Assembly: GCF_947504225.1 (NCBI RefSeq)
Contig: NZ_CANNGT010000008.1
Location: 1 to 64,000 of the forward strand
Direction: 5' to 3'
Length of the DNA: 64,000 nucleotides
Origin: Brumimicrobium ulvae
Lineage (GTDB): Bacteria; Bacteroidota; Bacteroidia; Flavobacteriales_D; Crocinitomicaceae
Shown here: piece by piece, positions 17,022 through 26,570 of the stretch
How the letters are laid out: every line of letters begins with the position of its first letter
Position numbering within the stretch: the first letter of the stretch is position 1
Notes under the pieces: generated by a model
What the model was told of the DNA's origin: nothing
What the model saw: only the letters and a program-made list of their open reading frames with translations
Database searches by the model: none
Position numbers and translations under genes: made by a program

Positions 17022-20000
17022 TTATTTTTTATCCTTATCATCTTTACCTTTATCTTCTTCTGGATCCGCCGCACTAAACAAGTCCCATGTGACTTCTCTA
17101 GCAGGTTTATCTTTTATTGGTCGTCTAGACAAACTTCTTTTTCGAGGCGCTGGTTTTGGCTTTTCCTCTATTGGTGGTAAAATATCTGTGATACTGACAG
17201 CTGAGTCTTTATTATCCTTAATTGAATCAGAATTTGATATTTCTTTCTTCTTCGAAGAATTTACCAGATTATCTGATTTTTCAATCTTATTTTCTTTAAC
17301 AGACTTAGCTTTCAAATTTTTAGGCGAATTCTTCTTTTCTGCAACTGGTTTTTCTTTTACAGCGTCAGATTTAGGCGAATCGCCTTTTGGTTGGCCATCA
17401 TCCCCACCATTGTTATCATCGTCACCATCATTTGGATTGTCATCTCCATTTTCACCATCGTCAGGATTTTGATCCTCATCATCCGGTTCTTCTTCATCAG
17501 GCCAAGGCGTGTCACCTCCAATAGGATGCGTAAGAATAATCTCTTTAGTCTTAAGTTTTTCCAACTGATTACCAATGGATTTCATTCCTTTTACGTCAAT
17601 AAACTCATCCAAACGAACTTTTCTGTCAGGTAAGCTTTTCGTAGCTTTCAATAACTTATTGTAAACAATAGAAACTTCAGGTTCATAAGCTGTTGTAACA
17701 ACATTTAATTCAACCCCCTCTACCTCAGGCAAGAAAGGAACCCTGCGGTCGGTTGTTATTTCACAAACAAATCGCTTCGCATAGTGAATTTCTTTTTCAG
17801 GATCATAATACACCGCAGAAATTGCATGTTCAGGATTCCATTTTTCAATGTGAATCATATCGTCTTCGAAATGCGTAGTTAAATCAAAATTAGACAAGCG
17901 ATATTCACCATTTTTATACAGGGTTAAAATCTTATCCTCTCCTCTAAATTGTCCAAGGAATTTCCCTCTTTGATCATCATTTAATCGTCCAACAATATCG
18001 TCAAACCAAATTTTACGTGCAGCCAATGTTGAACCTCCAACCTCTTTTTGAACCACCTTCGAAATAGGCTCTTTACTTACGATATTTCCTTTGGCCGATC
18101 GACTTTTAATCAATTGTTCACCTAAATCTACATCAAACTTAAGCTTCTTTAGGTGCGTTCTGGCTTTTAAGTGAATCGTCACCACTTCCCTTTCACCATT
18201 TGGATGAGCAGAGAAATAGTGCAATTTAGATCCTTTTTTCCCTGTCGTTAAATCATACTCCTTATCTCTGGTAATAGAATTCACAAAGAATCGCTTCATG
18301 TAAGAATTTCCTGACTTACCGTCTTTGTAGATCACATGATAAATTTTTCGCTTATCCCCTCTTTTCCAGACCGCAGCATGAATAATTCCTTTTCCTACGA
18401 ATTTTTTATCGGCCACTTTGGTGACCATCATTTTACCAGAATCAAAGAAGACAATCACATCGTCAATTTCAGAGCAATCCTCAACATATTCAGCCTTTCT
18501 TAACTTGTAACCAATAAATCCTTCTTTATAATCTACATAGAGCTTTTCATTAGCAATAATTACTTTAGAAGCATTAATATTGTCGAAAATTCTGATTTCT
18601 GTTCTTCTTTCTTTACCTTCTCCAAATCGTTTTTTAAGGTCTTTAAAGTAATCCACAGAAAATTCAATAATATTTTCAATGTTATAAATTACCTGAGTCA
18701 ATTCATCTTCAATTTTTTGAATGATTTCATCAGCTTTAAACTTATCAAACTTAGAGATACGTTTAATCCTTATTTCTGTTAAACGAATGATATCATCACG
18801 TGTCACCTCACGTTTCAAATGTTTAATAAATGGCTTTAATCCATTGTCAATGGCGTTGATTACACCTTCCCAGGTTTCCTCTTCCTCAATGAGACTGTAA
18901 ACTTTATTTTCAATAAAAATTCTCTCCAGAGAACTGAAGTGCCATTGTTCTTCGAGTTCATTCTTTCTGATTTCTAGTTCCAGTTTCAGTAAACGAACAG
19001 TGTTGTCAGTATTGTTTTTGAGGATTTCACTCATCCCCAAGAAACGAGGAGTTTCTTTATCAATTACTGTAGAGTTAGGAGAAATAGATACTTCACAATC
19101 AGTAAAAGCATAAAGCGCATCAATCAGTTTATCTGGCGAAACATTGCTCGCTAAATGAATTAATATTTCTGCCTCAGCAGCTGTATTATCATCAATTCTA
19201 CGAATTTTAATCTTCCCTTTTTCATTGGCACGAAGAATAGAATCAATTAAAGATGATGTGTTTGTTCCAAAGGGAATTTCTGTTATGCTTAATGTTTTGT
19301 TGTCAACTTTATTGATTTTTGCACGTACCCTGACTTTACCTCCACGAAGTCCATCATTGTAGTTAGAAAAATCAGCCATCCCTCCTGTTAAGAAGTCCGG
19401 AAAAATCTCGACTTTTTTTCCTCTCAGGTGATTGATTGAATTGTCAATTAATTCAATAAAGTTATGCGGTAAAATCTTACAAGCCAATCCCACAGCAATT
19501 CCTTCAGCACCTTGAGCCAAAAGCAAAGGGAATTTCATTGGAAGATCTTCCGGTTCTTTGTTACGTCCATCATAACTAGTAAGCCATTCTGTAGTTTTCG
19601 CATTGAAAGCCACATGAAGCGCAAACTTAGAAAGACGTGCTTCGATATATCGCGGAGCTGCTGCCCCATCGCCCGTGAGGGTGTTCCCCCAGTTACCTTG
19701 CATATCGATCAAAAGTTCTTTCTGTCCCAATTGAATTAGTGCATCTCCAATCGAAGCATCTCCATGCGGGTGATACTTCATCGTGTTCCCTATGATATTA
19801 GCCACTTTGTTGTAACGGCCGTCCTCCATTTCTTTCATCGAATGCAGTATACGACGCTGAACAGGCTTCATACCATCTTTTAAACCAGGAACTGCACGTT
19901 CCAAGATTACATAAGAAGCATAATCTAAAAACCAGTTTTCATAGAGCCCATCCAATGAAATGATGTTCTCATCTACCTTCTTTACACCATTTACATCCTT

Positions 20001-20066
20001 TTTCTCATCATTTTCTGAATCGGGAATGTTTTTTTCCTCCTCCTCATGATTTTTGTCTTCTGCCAT
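17022..20066 (-). CDS. parC: DNA topoisomerase IV subunit A with long charged C-terminal tail
   Basis: The 1,014-residue protein is a type IIA topoisomerase breakage-reunion subunit. The YASYVILERAVPGLKDGMKPVQRR start is at residues 49-72, YHPHGDASIG at 98-107, and catalytic Tyr140 lies in AAPRYIEARLS. The GyrA-box (QRRGGKG) is not visible and the gene is paired with parE, so topoisomerase IV is the better call. It decatenates daughter chromosomes. Residues 1-35 are acidic. The last roughly 165 residues (from about 849) are a low-complexity tail, first Asp/Asn/Gly-rich (DDEDQNPDDGENGDDN), then Lys/Ser/Pro-rich. This makes it longer than I would expect for a ParC of this group. It starts 3 bases after the parE stop codon. 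Confidence 0.92.
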   Translation of the reverse strand: MAEDKNHEEEEKNIPDSENDEKKDVNGVKKVDENIISLDGLYENWFLDYASYVILERAVPGLKDGMKPVQRRILHSMKEMEDGRYNKVANIIGNTMKYHPHGDASIGDALIQLGQKELLIDMQGNWGNTLTGDGAAAPRYIEARLSKFALHVAFNAKTTEWLTSYDGRNKEPEDLPMKFPLLLAQGAEGIAVGLACKILPHNFIELIDNSINHLRGKKVEIFPDFLTGGMADFSNYNDGLRGGKVRVRAKINKVDNKTLSITEIPFGTNTSSLIDSILRANEKGKIKIRRIDDNTAAEAEILIHLASNVSPDKLIDALYAFTDCEVSISPNSTVIDKETPRFLGMSEILKNNTDNTVRLLKLELEIRKNELEEQWHFSSLERIFIENKVYSLIEEEETWEGVINAIDNGLKPFIKHLKREVTRDDIIRLTEIRIKRISKFDKFKADEIIQKIEDELTQVIYNIENIIEFSVDYFKDLKKRFGEGKERRTEIRIFDNINASKVIIANEKLYVDYKEGFIGYKLRKAEYVEDCSEIDDVIVFFDSGKMMVTKVADKKFVGKGIIHAAVWKRGDKRKIYHVIYKDGKSGNSYMKRFFVNSITRDKEYDLTTGKKGSKLHYFSAHPNGEREVVTIHLKARTHLKKLKFDVDLGEQLIKSRSAKGNIVSKEPISKVVQKEVGGSTLAARKIWFDDIVGRLNDDQRGKFLGQFRGEDKILTLYKNGEYRLSNFDLTTHFEDDMIHIEKWNPEHAISAVYYDPEKEIHYAKRFVCEITTDRRVPFLPEVEGVELNVVTTAYEPEVSIVYNKLLKATKSLPDRKVRLDEFIDVKGMKSIGNQLEKLKTKEIILTHPIGGDTPWPDEEEPDDEDQNPDDGENGDDNPNDGDDDNNGGDDGQPKGDSPKSDAVKEKPVAEKKNSPKNLKAKSVKENKIEKSDNLVNSSKKKEISNSDSIKDNKDSAVSITDILPPIEEKPKPAPRKRSLSRRPIKDKPAREVTWDLFSAADPEEDKGKDDKDKK

Positions 20067-20069
20067 AGT

Positions 20070-21965
20070 TTAAGATGCTTTTTCTATTTTTTCTTTCTCT
20101 TCCTTTGCAGATTCTTCCAGTTCTGCTTTGATGTCTTTTTCTACCCTTAAGTTTTCAATAATGAACTCTTGTCGGTTAGGAGTGTTTTTCCCCATATAGA
20201 ACGAAAGCACATCTTCAATTGAAGAGTTTTTACTCAACATTACTGGTTCTAATCGAATATCTTCACCAATAAAGTATTTGAATTCATCTGGAGAAATCTC
20301 CCCTAATCCTTTAAATCGCGTAATCTCTGCCGTTTTACCTAGTTCCTCTAGAGCTTCTTTTCGCTCTTCTTCGGAATAACAATACCTTGTTTTCTTCTTG
20401 TTTCTCACCCTAAATAATGGTGTTTGTAAAACGTACACATGATTCCTTTTAACTAAATCAGGGAAGAAACGCAAGAAGAAAGTCAATAGTAACATACGAA
20501 TATGCATACCATCAACATCGGCATCCGTTGCGATGACAATTTTATTGTACCTCAAATCATCCATATCGTCCTCAATGTCTAAGGCCGCTTGAATAAGGTT
20601 AAATTCTTCGTTTTCATAAACCACCTTTTTTGTTAATCCATAAGTATTCAAAGGTTTACCACGCAAACTAAATACAGCTTGGGTATTTACATCTCTTGAC
20701 TTAGTTATCGAACCAGATGCAGAATCCCCCTCGGTAATAAATAAGGTAGTTTCATCACGTCGTTCATTCTTCAAGTCTGTCAAATGAACACGGCAATCAC
20801 GTAATTTCTTATTGTGTAAACTCGATTTTTTGGCCCGTTCTCGTGCAATCTTACGAATTCCCGAAAGCTCCTTACGTTCTTTTTCAGATTGTTTAATTTT
20901 TTTCTCTAGGATTTCTGCTGTTTCTACATTCTTATGGAGGTAGTTATCCAGCTTTGTTTTTAAGAAATCATTGATAAAAGCACGCATTGACTTTCCTCCT
21001 GCCTCGACTTCTTGCGATCCTAACTTCGTTTTTGTTTGCGATTCGAAAATCGGTTCCATCACTTTTACGGAAACTGCTGCAACAATAGATTGACGAATAT
21101 CTGAAGCTTCGTAGTTTTTATTGTAAAAATCTTTAATCACTCGCGCTACAGACTCCCTAAAAGCACTATGGTGAGTCCCCCCTTGTGTAGTGTGTTGACC
21201 ATTAACGAAGGAGTAATAATCCTCCCCATAAGTTCGTCCATGGGTAAAAGCCACCTCGATGTCCTCCCCTTCCAAATGAATAATCGGATATAAAGGATCA
21301 CCATCTTGATTGTTTTCCAATAAATCTTTAAGACCGTTTTTAGATTGAAATTTCTCACCATTGAAATAAATAGCTAGCCCTCTGTTCAAATAACAGTAAT
21401 TCCAAATCATTTTTTCGATATACGGAACTTTAAAAGCAAATTTCTTGAAAATCTGTTCGTCTGGATAAAACTCAACAAAGGTTCCATTGCGTTCATCTGT
21501 CTTAACGATTTTTGGGTCATCCACTAAAACACCGCGTTCAAACGTAGCACTTTTCTTCTCTCCATCACGGACAGAATAAACCATAAAATGACTACTCAAA
21601 GCGTTAACAGCTTTAGTACCCACCCCGTTTAATCCAACTGACTTCTTAAAGGCTTTCGAATCGTATTTTCCTCCGGTGTTGATTTTAGAGACAACATCTA
21701 CCACTTTACCCAAAGGAATACCACGCCCATAATCACGAATAGAAACTTTTCCATCCTTGGCTTTGATATCAATGCGCTTTCCATTTCCCATCACAAACTC
21801 ATCGATACAGTTATCGATGACCTCTTTCATGAGAATATAAATTCCATCATCAGCGGAAGCTCCGTCACCCAGCTTTCCAATATACATCCCCGGACGCAAG
21901 CGAATATGCTCCTTCCAATCGAGTGAACGTATATTGTCTTCTGTATAATTATTTTCTTCAGCCAT
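20070..21965 (-). CDS. parE: DNA topoisomerase IV subunit B
   Basis: The 631-residue ATPase subunit has the GHKL ATP site (VIDNCIDEF near residue 47, GRGIPLGKV near 80, [13 protein letters not shown] near 110). The TOPRIM region has [10 protein letters not shown] (about 413) and the metal-binding [14 protein letters not shown] (about 487). The start [13 protein letters not shown] is typical of the Bacteroidota protein. It forms the heterotetramer with the ParC encoded immediately downstream and is the first gene of the operon. A TATATTTG -7-like box (22001-21994, minus) lies upstream. Confidence 0.93.
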   Translation of the reverse strand: MAEENNYTEDNIRSLDWKEHIRLRPGMYIGKLGDGASADDGIYILMKEVIDNCIDEFVMGNGKRIDIKAKDGKVSIRDYGRGIPLGKVVDVVSKINTGGKYDSKAFKKSVGLNGVGTKAVNALSSHFMVYSVRDGEKKSATFERGVLVDDPKIVKTDERNGTFVEFYPDEQIFKKFAFKVPYIEKMIWNYCYLNRGLAIYFNGEKFQSKNGLKDLLENNQDGDPLYPIIHLEGEDIEVAFTHGRTYGEDYYSFVNGQHTTQGGTHHSAFRESVARVIKDFYNKNYEASDIRQSIVAAVSVKVMEPIFESQTKTKLGSQEVEAGGKSMRAFINDFLKTKLDNYLHKNVETAEILEKKIKQSEKERKELSGIRKIARERAKKSSLHNKKLRDCRVHLTDLKNERRDETTLFITEGDSASGSITKSRDVNTQAVFSLRGKPLNTYGLTKKVVYENEEFNLIQAALDIEDDMDDLRYNKIVIATDADVDGMHIRMLLLTFFLRFFPDLVKRNHVYVLQTPLFRVRNKKKTRYCYSEEERKEALEELGKTAEITRFKGLGEISPDEFKYFIGEDIRLEPVMLSKNSSIEDVLSFYMGKNTPNRQEFIIENLRVEKDIKAELEESAKEEKEKIEKAS

Positions 21966-22461
21966 GTTTAAATGTGGTTTTTACGTATCAAAACAAATAT
22001 ACAATCTATTTCTTAGTAAATTAGACCATATACACGAAGGTTATTCACGATGAATAGTTAATAGAAATATTTGTTTGATTTTTCAGTTTTAATGGCCTAA
22101 TATACGAATAATTTTCAGACTTTATGACTAAATTCTAGACGCTTCAATTAAATTAAACCATTACTTTAAGTAAAGCTAATCTCCTCTTTATTTATCAATC
22201 TTATATTCAATTGACTTTATTTATAAACTATCGGTAACTCCTAAAAAAACAAATTGTCTCTGCTCAACAAAAAGAGTATGAATTACACTAATAATTGAAG
22301 AGCTTTGAACAGCACTAATTCCACTACTTATAATTACCCTATAATTAATGAGCAGCATAAATCCTCCATTTAATCGTGAATATCCACCTTAAACTCATGA
22401 TTCCTCGACAAAAAACCAACATTTACTATGCACACATAAAAACATTTATTAAATTAGCAAC
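21966..22461. other. 496-bp AT-rich intergenic region between divergent genes
   Basis: It separates parE (minus) and the nitronate monooxygenase gene (plus). A minus-strand TATATTTG at 21994-22001 is a candidate -7 box for parE, without a good -33 partner. I see no ORF, tRNA or strong hairpin in the remainder. Confidence 0.5.
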
Positions 22462-23436
22462 ATGAACAATACTGAAATAAAAGCACCATTAAGCGAGATG
22501 CTCAACATCCGCTACCCTATTATCATCGCCCCAATGTTTTTGGTATCCAATACAAAGATGATTATCGCTGGAGTTAAAGCAGGAGCTACAGCAGCTGTTC
22601 CTGCAATGAATTATCGAACAACTGATGAATTAAGATCAGCCATTCAAGAGATTAAAAAAGAAGCTGGCGGTCCTTTTGGAATTAACTTGATTGTGAACAA
22701 GAGTAACTTTACATACAAAGAACAATTGGCTGCGATTTGTGAAGAAAAAGTTGATTTCATCATCACGAGTCTTGGTTCGCCGGAAGAAACCATAAAAGAA
22801 GCTCATAAAAACGGGATTAAAGTTTTTTGTGATGTCACCAACTTAAAGTACGCAAAGAAAGTGGAGTCTTTAGGAGCGGATGCTTTAATTGCCGTAAATA
22901 AAGAAGCAGGTGGACACGCAGGAAAAGTATCCATAAAGGATTTAGTTCCCAAATTGAAGAAGTACTGTAAAATACCTGTAATTTCAGCGGGTGGAGTTGG
23001 AAATGGTTACGAAATGAAAGCCATAAAAGACCTTGGAGCTGATGGTTTTTCAATTGGATCTATTTTTATTGCTACAGATGAATCCGATGTAAGCGAAGAA
23101 TACAAACAAGCATGTGTTGACTATGGGAAGGATGACATTGTGATGACTTCTAAACTATCAGGAACTCCTTGTACCGTTATTAAAACTCCTTATGTAGAGA
23201 AAATTGGAACAGAACAAAATTGGCTAGAAAGAATTCTCAACAAAAACCGTAGGTTAAAGAAATGGTTTAAGGCATTTACTTTTGTGCGTGGAATGAAACG
23301 TCTACAGAAAGCAGCATTTAGTGCCACTTATAAAACCATATGGTGTGCCGGACCAACTATTGAACATGTAAAAGCCGTTCGTCCAATTAAAGATATTATT
23401 GACCAACTTGTAACCGAATTCCATGAAGCAAAGTAA
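22462..23436 (+). CDS. Nitronate monooxygenase / FabK-like flavoprotein
   Basis: The 324-residue protein is a TIM-barrel FMN enzyme of the 2-nitropropane dioxygenase family. RYPIIIAPM is at residues 12-20, GGPFGINLIV near 69-78, the conserved KEAGGHAGK near 150-158, and PVISAGGVGNG near 174. Members oxidise nitronates or act as enoyl-ACP reductases (FabK). The His in GGHAG is the residue expected in the former, but substrate choice cannot be settled by eye. Its end overlaps the DUF4442 gene by 14 bases, so it heads a three-gene operon. Confidence 0.82.
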   Translation: MNNTEIKAPLSEMLNIRYPIIIAPMFLVSNTKMIIAGVKAGATAAVPAMNYRTTDELRSAIQEIKKEAGGPFGINLIVNKSNFTYKEQLAAICEEKVDFIITSLGSPEETIKEAHKNGIKVFCDVTNLKYAKKVESLGADALIAVNKEAGGHAGKVSIKDLVPKLKKYCKIPVISAGGVGNGYEMKAIKDLGADGFSIGSIFIATDESDVSEEYKQACVDYGKDDIVMTSKLSGTPCTVIKTPYVEKIGTEQNWLERILNKNRRLKKWFKAFTFVRGMKRLQKAAFSATYKTIWCAGPTIEHVKAVRPIKDIIDQLVTEFHEAK

Positions 23437-23899
23437 AATTTCTCTAAAGAAAATGCGTCGTTTATTGTGGTTAATGGGAATGTTTAAAATCCCTATGATT
23501 GCATTTACAAGACCGAAGCTAATGTTACTGGACGACAATAGTTCACAGGTCCGCATCAAATTGAGAAGACGAACAAAAAACCACTTAAAATCAATGTACT
23601 TTGGGAGTTTAGCCGTTGGTGCAGATATCGCCGCTGGCTTACATGCTTTTTATTTCGCTGAGGAGTCTGGTGTTAAAGTTTCATTTGCTTTCAAAGCAGT
23701 TAAGGCTGAATTTCTAAAACGAGCAACATCTGATGTTTACTTTAACTCTGATGAAGGTCAAAAGGTGAAAAAGGTCTTTGATGAAGCGATGTCGACCAAA
23801 GAACGCATAAATAAATGGATAAAAGTGGAAGCTAAAAACACAGATGGAGAAATTGTTGCTATTTTTGATATGGAAATTTCTGTAAAAGTAAAATCATGA
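23423..23899 (+). CDS. DUF4442 hot-dog-fold thioesterase-like protein
   Basis: The 158-residue protein matches the DUF4442 family, which has the hot-dog fold of acyl-CoA thioesterases. RRTKNHLKSMYFGSLAVGADIAAGL (about residues 49-73) corresponds to the N-x-x-x-x-x-H/G-active-site helix region. Membrane segments are absent. Overlapping the nitronate monooxygenase gene on one side and the lipoprotein gene on the other (ATGA), it is probably co-translated. An acyl-thioester role alongside a FabK-like flavoprotein would fit lipid metabolism, but this is inference. Confidence 0.75.
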   Translation: MKQSKISLKKMRRLLWLMGMFKIPMIAFTRPKLMLLDDNSSQVRIKLRRRTKNHLKSMYFGSLAVGADIAAGLHAFYFAEESGVKVSFAFKAVKAEFLKRATSDVYFNSDEGQKVKKVFDEAMSTKERINKWIKVEAKNTDGEIVAIFDMEISVKVKS

Positions 23900-24351
23900 A
23901 AAAATTGTTTTTAGTACTCCCTATTTTTTTCTTTGCCTGTTCTGGTCCAAAAGATATGGAAGCAGCAAAGGAAGAAGTAACACACGAAGAAATTAAAGAC
24001 AACAAAGAAAACCTGGAAGACCAATACACTTGCAACATAGAAATCATAAACAATTTAATGCCTTCACCAGAACCTAGAAAGTATATGTATGCCATCGTTA
24101 CTCTTCTTCCTCATGAAGGAAAACTCGAGCAGAACTGGAAACTTTCATCTTTTCAAATTGACGGACAAGATTACTCTGTCTTTGATGAAACCACTTTCAG
24201 CAGTAAAGATCTTTTGATCTATCGCAACACCGTTAGAGAGATTCCAAAAGGAATCAAAGCCCCTTTATCGGCAAAAGTGCAATTTAAAAATGAGCAAGGA
24301 ACAAAGCTGACCTATCACATGGAGATTTTAAAGGTGTTTGATGTCCATTAA
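23896..24351 (+). CDS. Small lipoprotein, function unknown
   Basis: The 151-residue protein has a lipoprotein signal peptide ending in FFFAC, so Cys15 is the likely lipidated residue. The mature region is a beta-rich domain (IVTLLPHEGKLEQNWKLSS and following) of no named family. An acidic linker follows the Cys. Its ATG overlaps the TGA of the DUF4442 gene. A strong terminator 30 bases after the stop ends the operon. Confidence 0.7.
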   Translation: MKKLFLVLPIFFFACSGPKDMEAAKEEVTHEEIKDNKENLEDQYTCNIEIINNLMPSPEPRKYMYAIVTLLPHEGKLEQNWKLSSFQIDGQDYSVFDETTFSSKDLLIYRNTVREIPKGIKAPLSAKVQFKNEQGTKLTYHMEILKVFDVH

Positions 24352-24377
24352 ATGATCATCATGTATTCGAATTTGCA

Positions 24378-24406
24378 AAGGGAGTATCTTGAATACTCTC
24401 TTTTTA
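24378..24406 (+). terminator. Terminator of the nitronate monooxygenase operon
   Basis: GAGTAT (24382-24387) and ATACTC (24393-24398) pair around a CTTGA loop, followed by TCTTTTT. Confidence 0.8.
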
Positions 24407-24477
24407 TATTAAAAACACACCTTCTTCCCTATTCCTACAAACATTTCCTATTTTTGAACTAAAATTGAAAACAGGTC

Positions 24478-25293
24478 ATGATGAAATTTAAAGGAACATC
24501 AAATTACATTGCTTCACACGATTTATCCGTAGCGGTAAATGCTGCAATTACACTAGAAAAACCCTTATTGATTAAAGGAGAACCAGGAACTGGAAAAACC
24601 TTGTTGGCACATGAAATTGCAAAAGCTTTGGATAAACCGCTTTATACGTGGCATGTTAAATCTACAACTACTGCACAGCAAGGTTTGTATGAATATGATG
24701 CGGTTTCTCGTTTGCGTGATTCGCAACTAGGGAATGACAAAGTAGACGACATTGCAAATTACATCAACAAAGGAAAGTTATGGCAAGCTTTTGAAGCGGA
24801 TGAGCGTGTAATTTTGTTAATTGATGAAATCGACAAAGCAGATATTGAATTTCCGAATGACTTATTATTAGAACTCGATAAAATGCAGTTTTTCTGCTAT
24901 GAAACAGGTGAAGAAATTATTGCTAAACACAGACCCATCATCATTATCACTTCCAACAATGAGAAGGAGTTACCGGATGCTTTCCTGCGTCGCTGCTTCT
25001 TCCACTATATTTCCTTCCCAGACCGAGAAACATTGAAAGAGATTGTGGCTGTTCATTATCCTGATTTGGAAGAACAATTGATTGAAAGCGCTATGCAATT
25101 GTTTTATGCTATTCGAAATCAACGCAACATTAAAAAGAAGCCTTCAACGAGTGAATTAATAGATTGGATAAAATTACTGCTGGTTGGAAAAATTAATGCG
25201 CAAGAACTGGATGATGTTATGGCAGGAAAAGGCAATACTCCATATTTGGGCGCTTTACTGAAAAATGAGCACGACAAGGCGTTGATTCGTTAA
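24478..25293 (+). CDS. MoxR-family AAA+ ATPase
   Basis: The 271-residue protein has Walker A GEPGTGKT (residues 34-41), Walker B VILLIDEIDKAD (111-122) and a sensor-1 IITSNNEKELPDAFLRRC region. This is the small MoxR/RavA-type layout. Two ATGs stand in tandem at 24478 and 24481; either may be the start. MoxR ATPases act as chaperones that load metals or assemble complexes together with VWA-domain partners. The VWA gene follows 12 bases downstream, supporting a functional pair. Confidence 0.87.
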   Translation: MMKFKGTSNYIASHDLSVAVNAAITLEKPLLIKGEPGTGKTLLAHEIAKALDKPLYTWHVKSTTTAQQGLYEYDAVSRLRDSQLGNDKVDDIANYINKGKLWQAFEADERVILLIDEIDKADIEFPNDLLLELDKMQFFCYETGEEIIAKHRPIIIITSNNEKELPDAFLRRCFFHYISFPDRETLKEIVAVHYPDLEEQLIESAMQLFYAIRNQRNIKKKPSTSELIDWIKLLLVGKINAQELDDVMAGKGNTPYLGALLKNEHDKALIR

Positions 25294-25305
25294 AACTAGA
25301 AAACT

Positions 25306-26493
25306 ATGTTTTTAGACTTTTTTTTACTGCTCAAAGAGAAAGGACTTCCGGTGAGTCTGCGCGAGTATTTGGATCTTTTGGCCGCATTAGAAGCAAATGT
25401 TCCAGAATACAATGTCGAGCATTTTTATTTTCTTTCTCGCACTATTTTAGTAAAAAACGAAGAACACCTAGATTTATTCGATCAAGTTTTTAGCGTTTAC
25501 TTCAAAGGAATAGAACAAATTCAATCTTCTGATATTTTAAATCTGCCTGAAGATTGGTTACGAAAAAATGGAGAGCGCTTGTTTTCTAGAGAAGAACTAG
25601 AGAAAATTAAAAGTCAGGGCGATTTAGAAAGTCTACTCGACCGTATGGCAGAATTGCTCAAAGAACAGAAAGAACGTCACCAAGGTGGGAATAAATGGAT
25701 AGGTACAGGAGGAACTTCTCCTTTTGGTGCTTATGGCTATAATCCTGAAGGTTTTCGCATAGGTCAGGATGAAAGTCGACATAGAAAAGCGATAAAAGTT
25801 TGGGATAAACGAAGTTTTAAAGACTTGAGTCAGGACGAGGAGCTCGAAACCCGAAACATGAAAATGGCCTTACGGAAGTTGAGAATTTTGAGTCGTGAAG
25901 GAAGACAAGAAGAAATTGATTTAAACAAAACGATTAGAAGTACAGCCAAGAACAGTGGAATGCTTGAAATAGAAATGGTTCCTTCAAAAAAGAACGTAGT
26001 GAAAGTATTGCTGCTTTTCGACATTGGAGGTTCTATGGATGACCACATTGATTTATGTTCGCAATTATTTTCGGCTGCTAAATATGAATTCAAACACTTA
26101 GAGTTTTTCTACTTTCACAATTGTCTTTACGAAAATGTGTGGAAGCAAAATGAACGTCGTTGGGAAGAAAAAATACCGACGGAGACAATTTTTAATACAT
26201 TTAATAATGATTACCGCGTTGTTTATGTTGGAGACGCTTCTATGTCACCTTACGAAATAATTGCTCCAAGCGGAAGCGTTGAACATTACAACGAAGAACC
26301 AGGTCAGGTTTGGTTACAAAGAATGATTGAGCACTTCCCCTACTTTGTTTGGTTGAATCCTGTAGCCAAATCCGAATGGAAATATACGCAGTCCATTGGA
26401 ATGATTCAAAACATCATGAAAAACAGGATGTTCCCATTGACGATAAGAGGAATTGAAGCAGCGGTTGAAGTGTTGAAACATAAAGCGAAGTGA
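25306..26493 (+). CDS. CoxE-type VWA-domain protein, partner of the MoxR ATPase
   Basis: The 395-residue protein is soluble. An N-terminal helical region begins FLDFFLLLKEKGLPVSLREYL, and a VWA domain occupies about residues 220-390. The metal-binding (MIDAS) motif is LLFDIGGSMDDH, which reads DxGxS instead of DxSxS. A helical VWA with a KWIGTGGTSPFGAYGYNPEG linker is typical of CoxE-like proteins, which work with MoxR ATPases in metal-centre maturation; the target enzyme here is unknown. It is convergent with the membrane VWA gene. Confidence 0.85.
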   Translation: MFLDFFLLLKEKGLPVSLREYLDLLAALEANVPEYNVEHFYFLSRTILVKNEEHLDLFDQVFSVYFKGIEQIQSSDILNLPEDWLRKNGERLFSREELEKIKSQGDLESLLDRMAELLKEQKERHQGGNKWIGTGGTSPFGAYGYNPEGFRIGQDESRHRKAIKVWDKRSFKDLSQDEELETRNMKMALRKLRILSREGRQEEIDLNKTIRSTAKNSGMLEIEMVPSKKNVVKVLLLFDIGGSMDDHIDLCSQLFSAAKYEFKHLEFFYFHNCLYENVWKQNERRWEEKIPTETIFNTFNNDYRVVYVGDASMSPYEIIAPSGSVEHYNEEPGQVWLQRMIEHFPYFVWLNPVAKSEWKYTQSIGMIQNIMKNRMFPLTIRGIEAAVEVLKHKAK

Positions 26494-26519
26494 TGCGGGG
26501 ATGCGCAGATAAAAAACAA

Positions 26520-26568
26520 TGATTTCCACGTTAACAATTAAAAAAATTAACCATTAACAATTATTCTT
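26520..26568. repeat. TTAACAATT-rich intergenic repeat
   Basis: GTTAACAATTA (about 26531-26541) recurs as ATTAACAATTA (about 26554-26564) with ATTAACC between. It lies between convergent genes. Such TTAACAATT/TTAACC strings resemble the low-complexity intergenic repeats often found in Flavobacteriales. Confidence 0.4.
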
Positions 26569-26570
26569 AC

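Noticed and set aside
17357..17633. Several open frames on both strands over the parC tail
   Set aside because: They are by-products of the repetitive GAT/AAT coding of the acidic tail.
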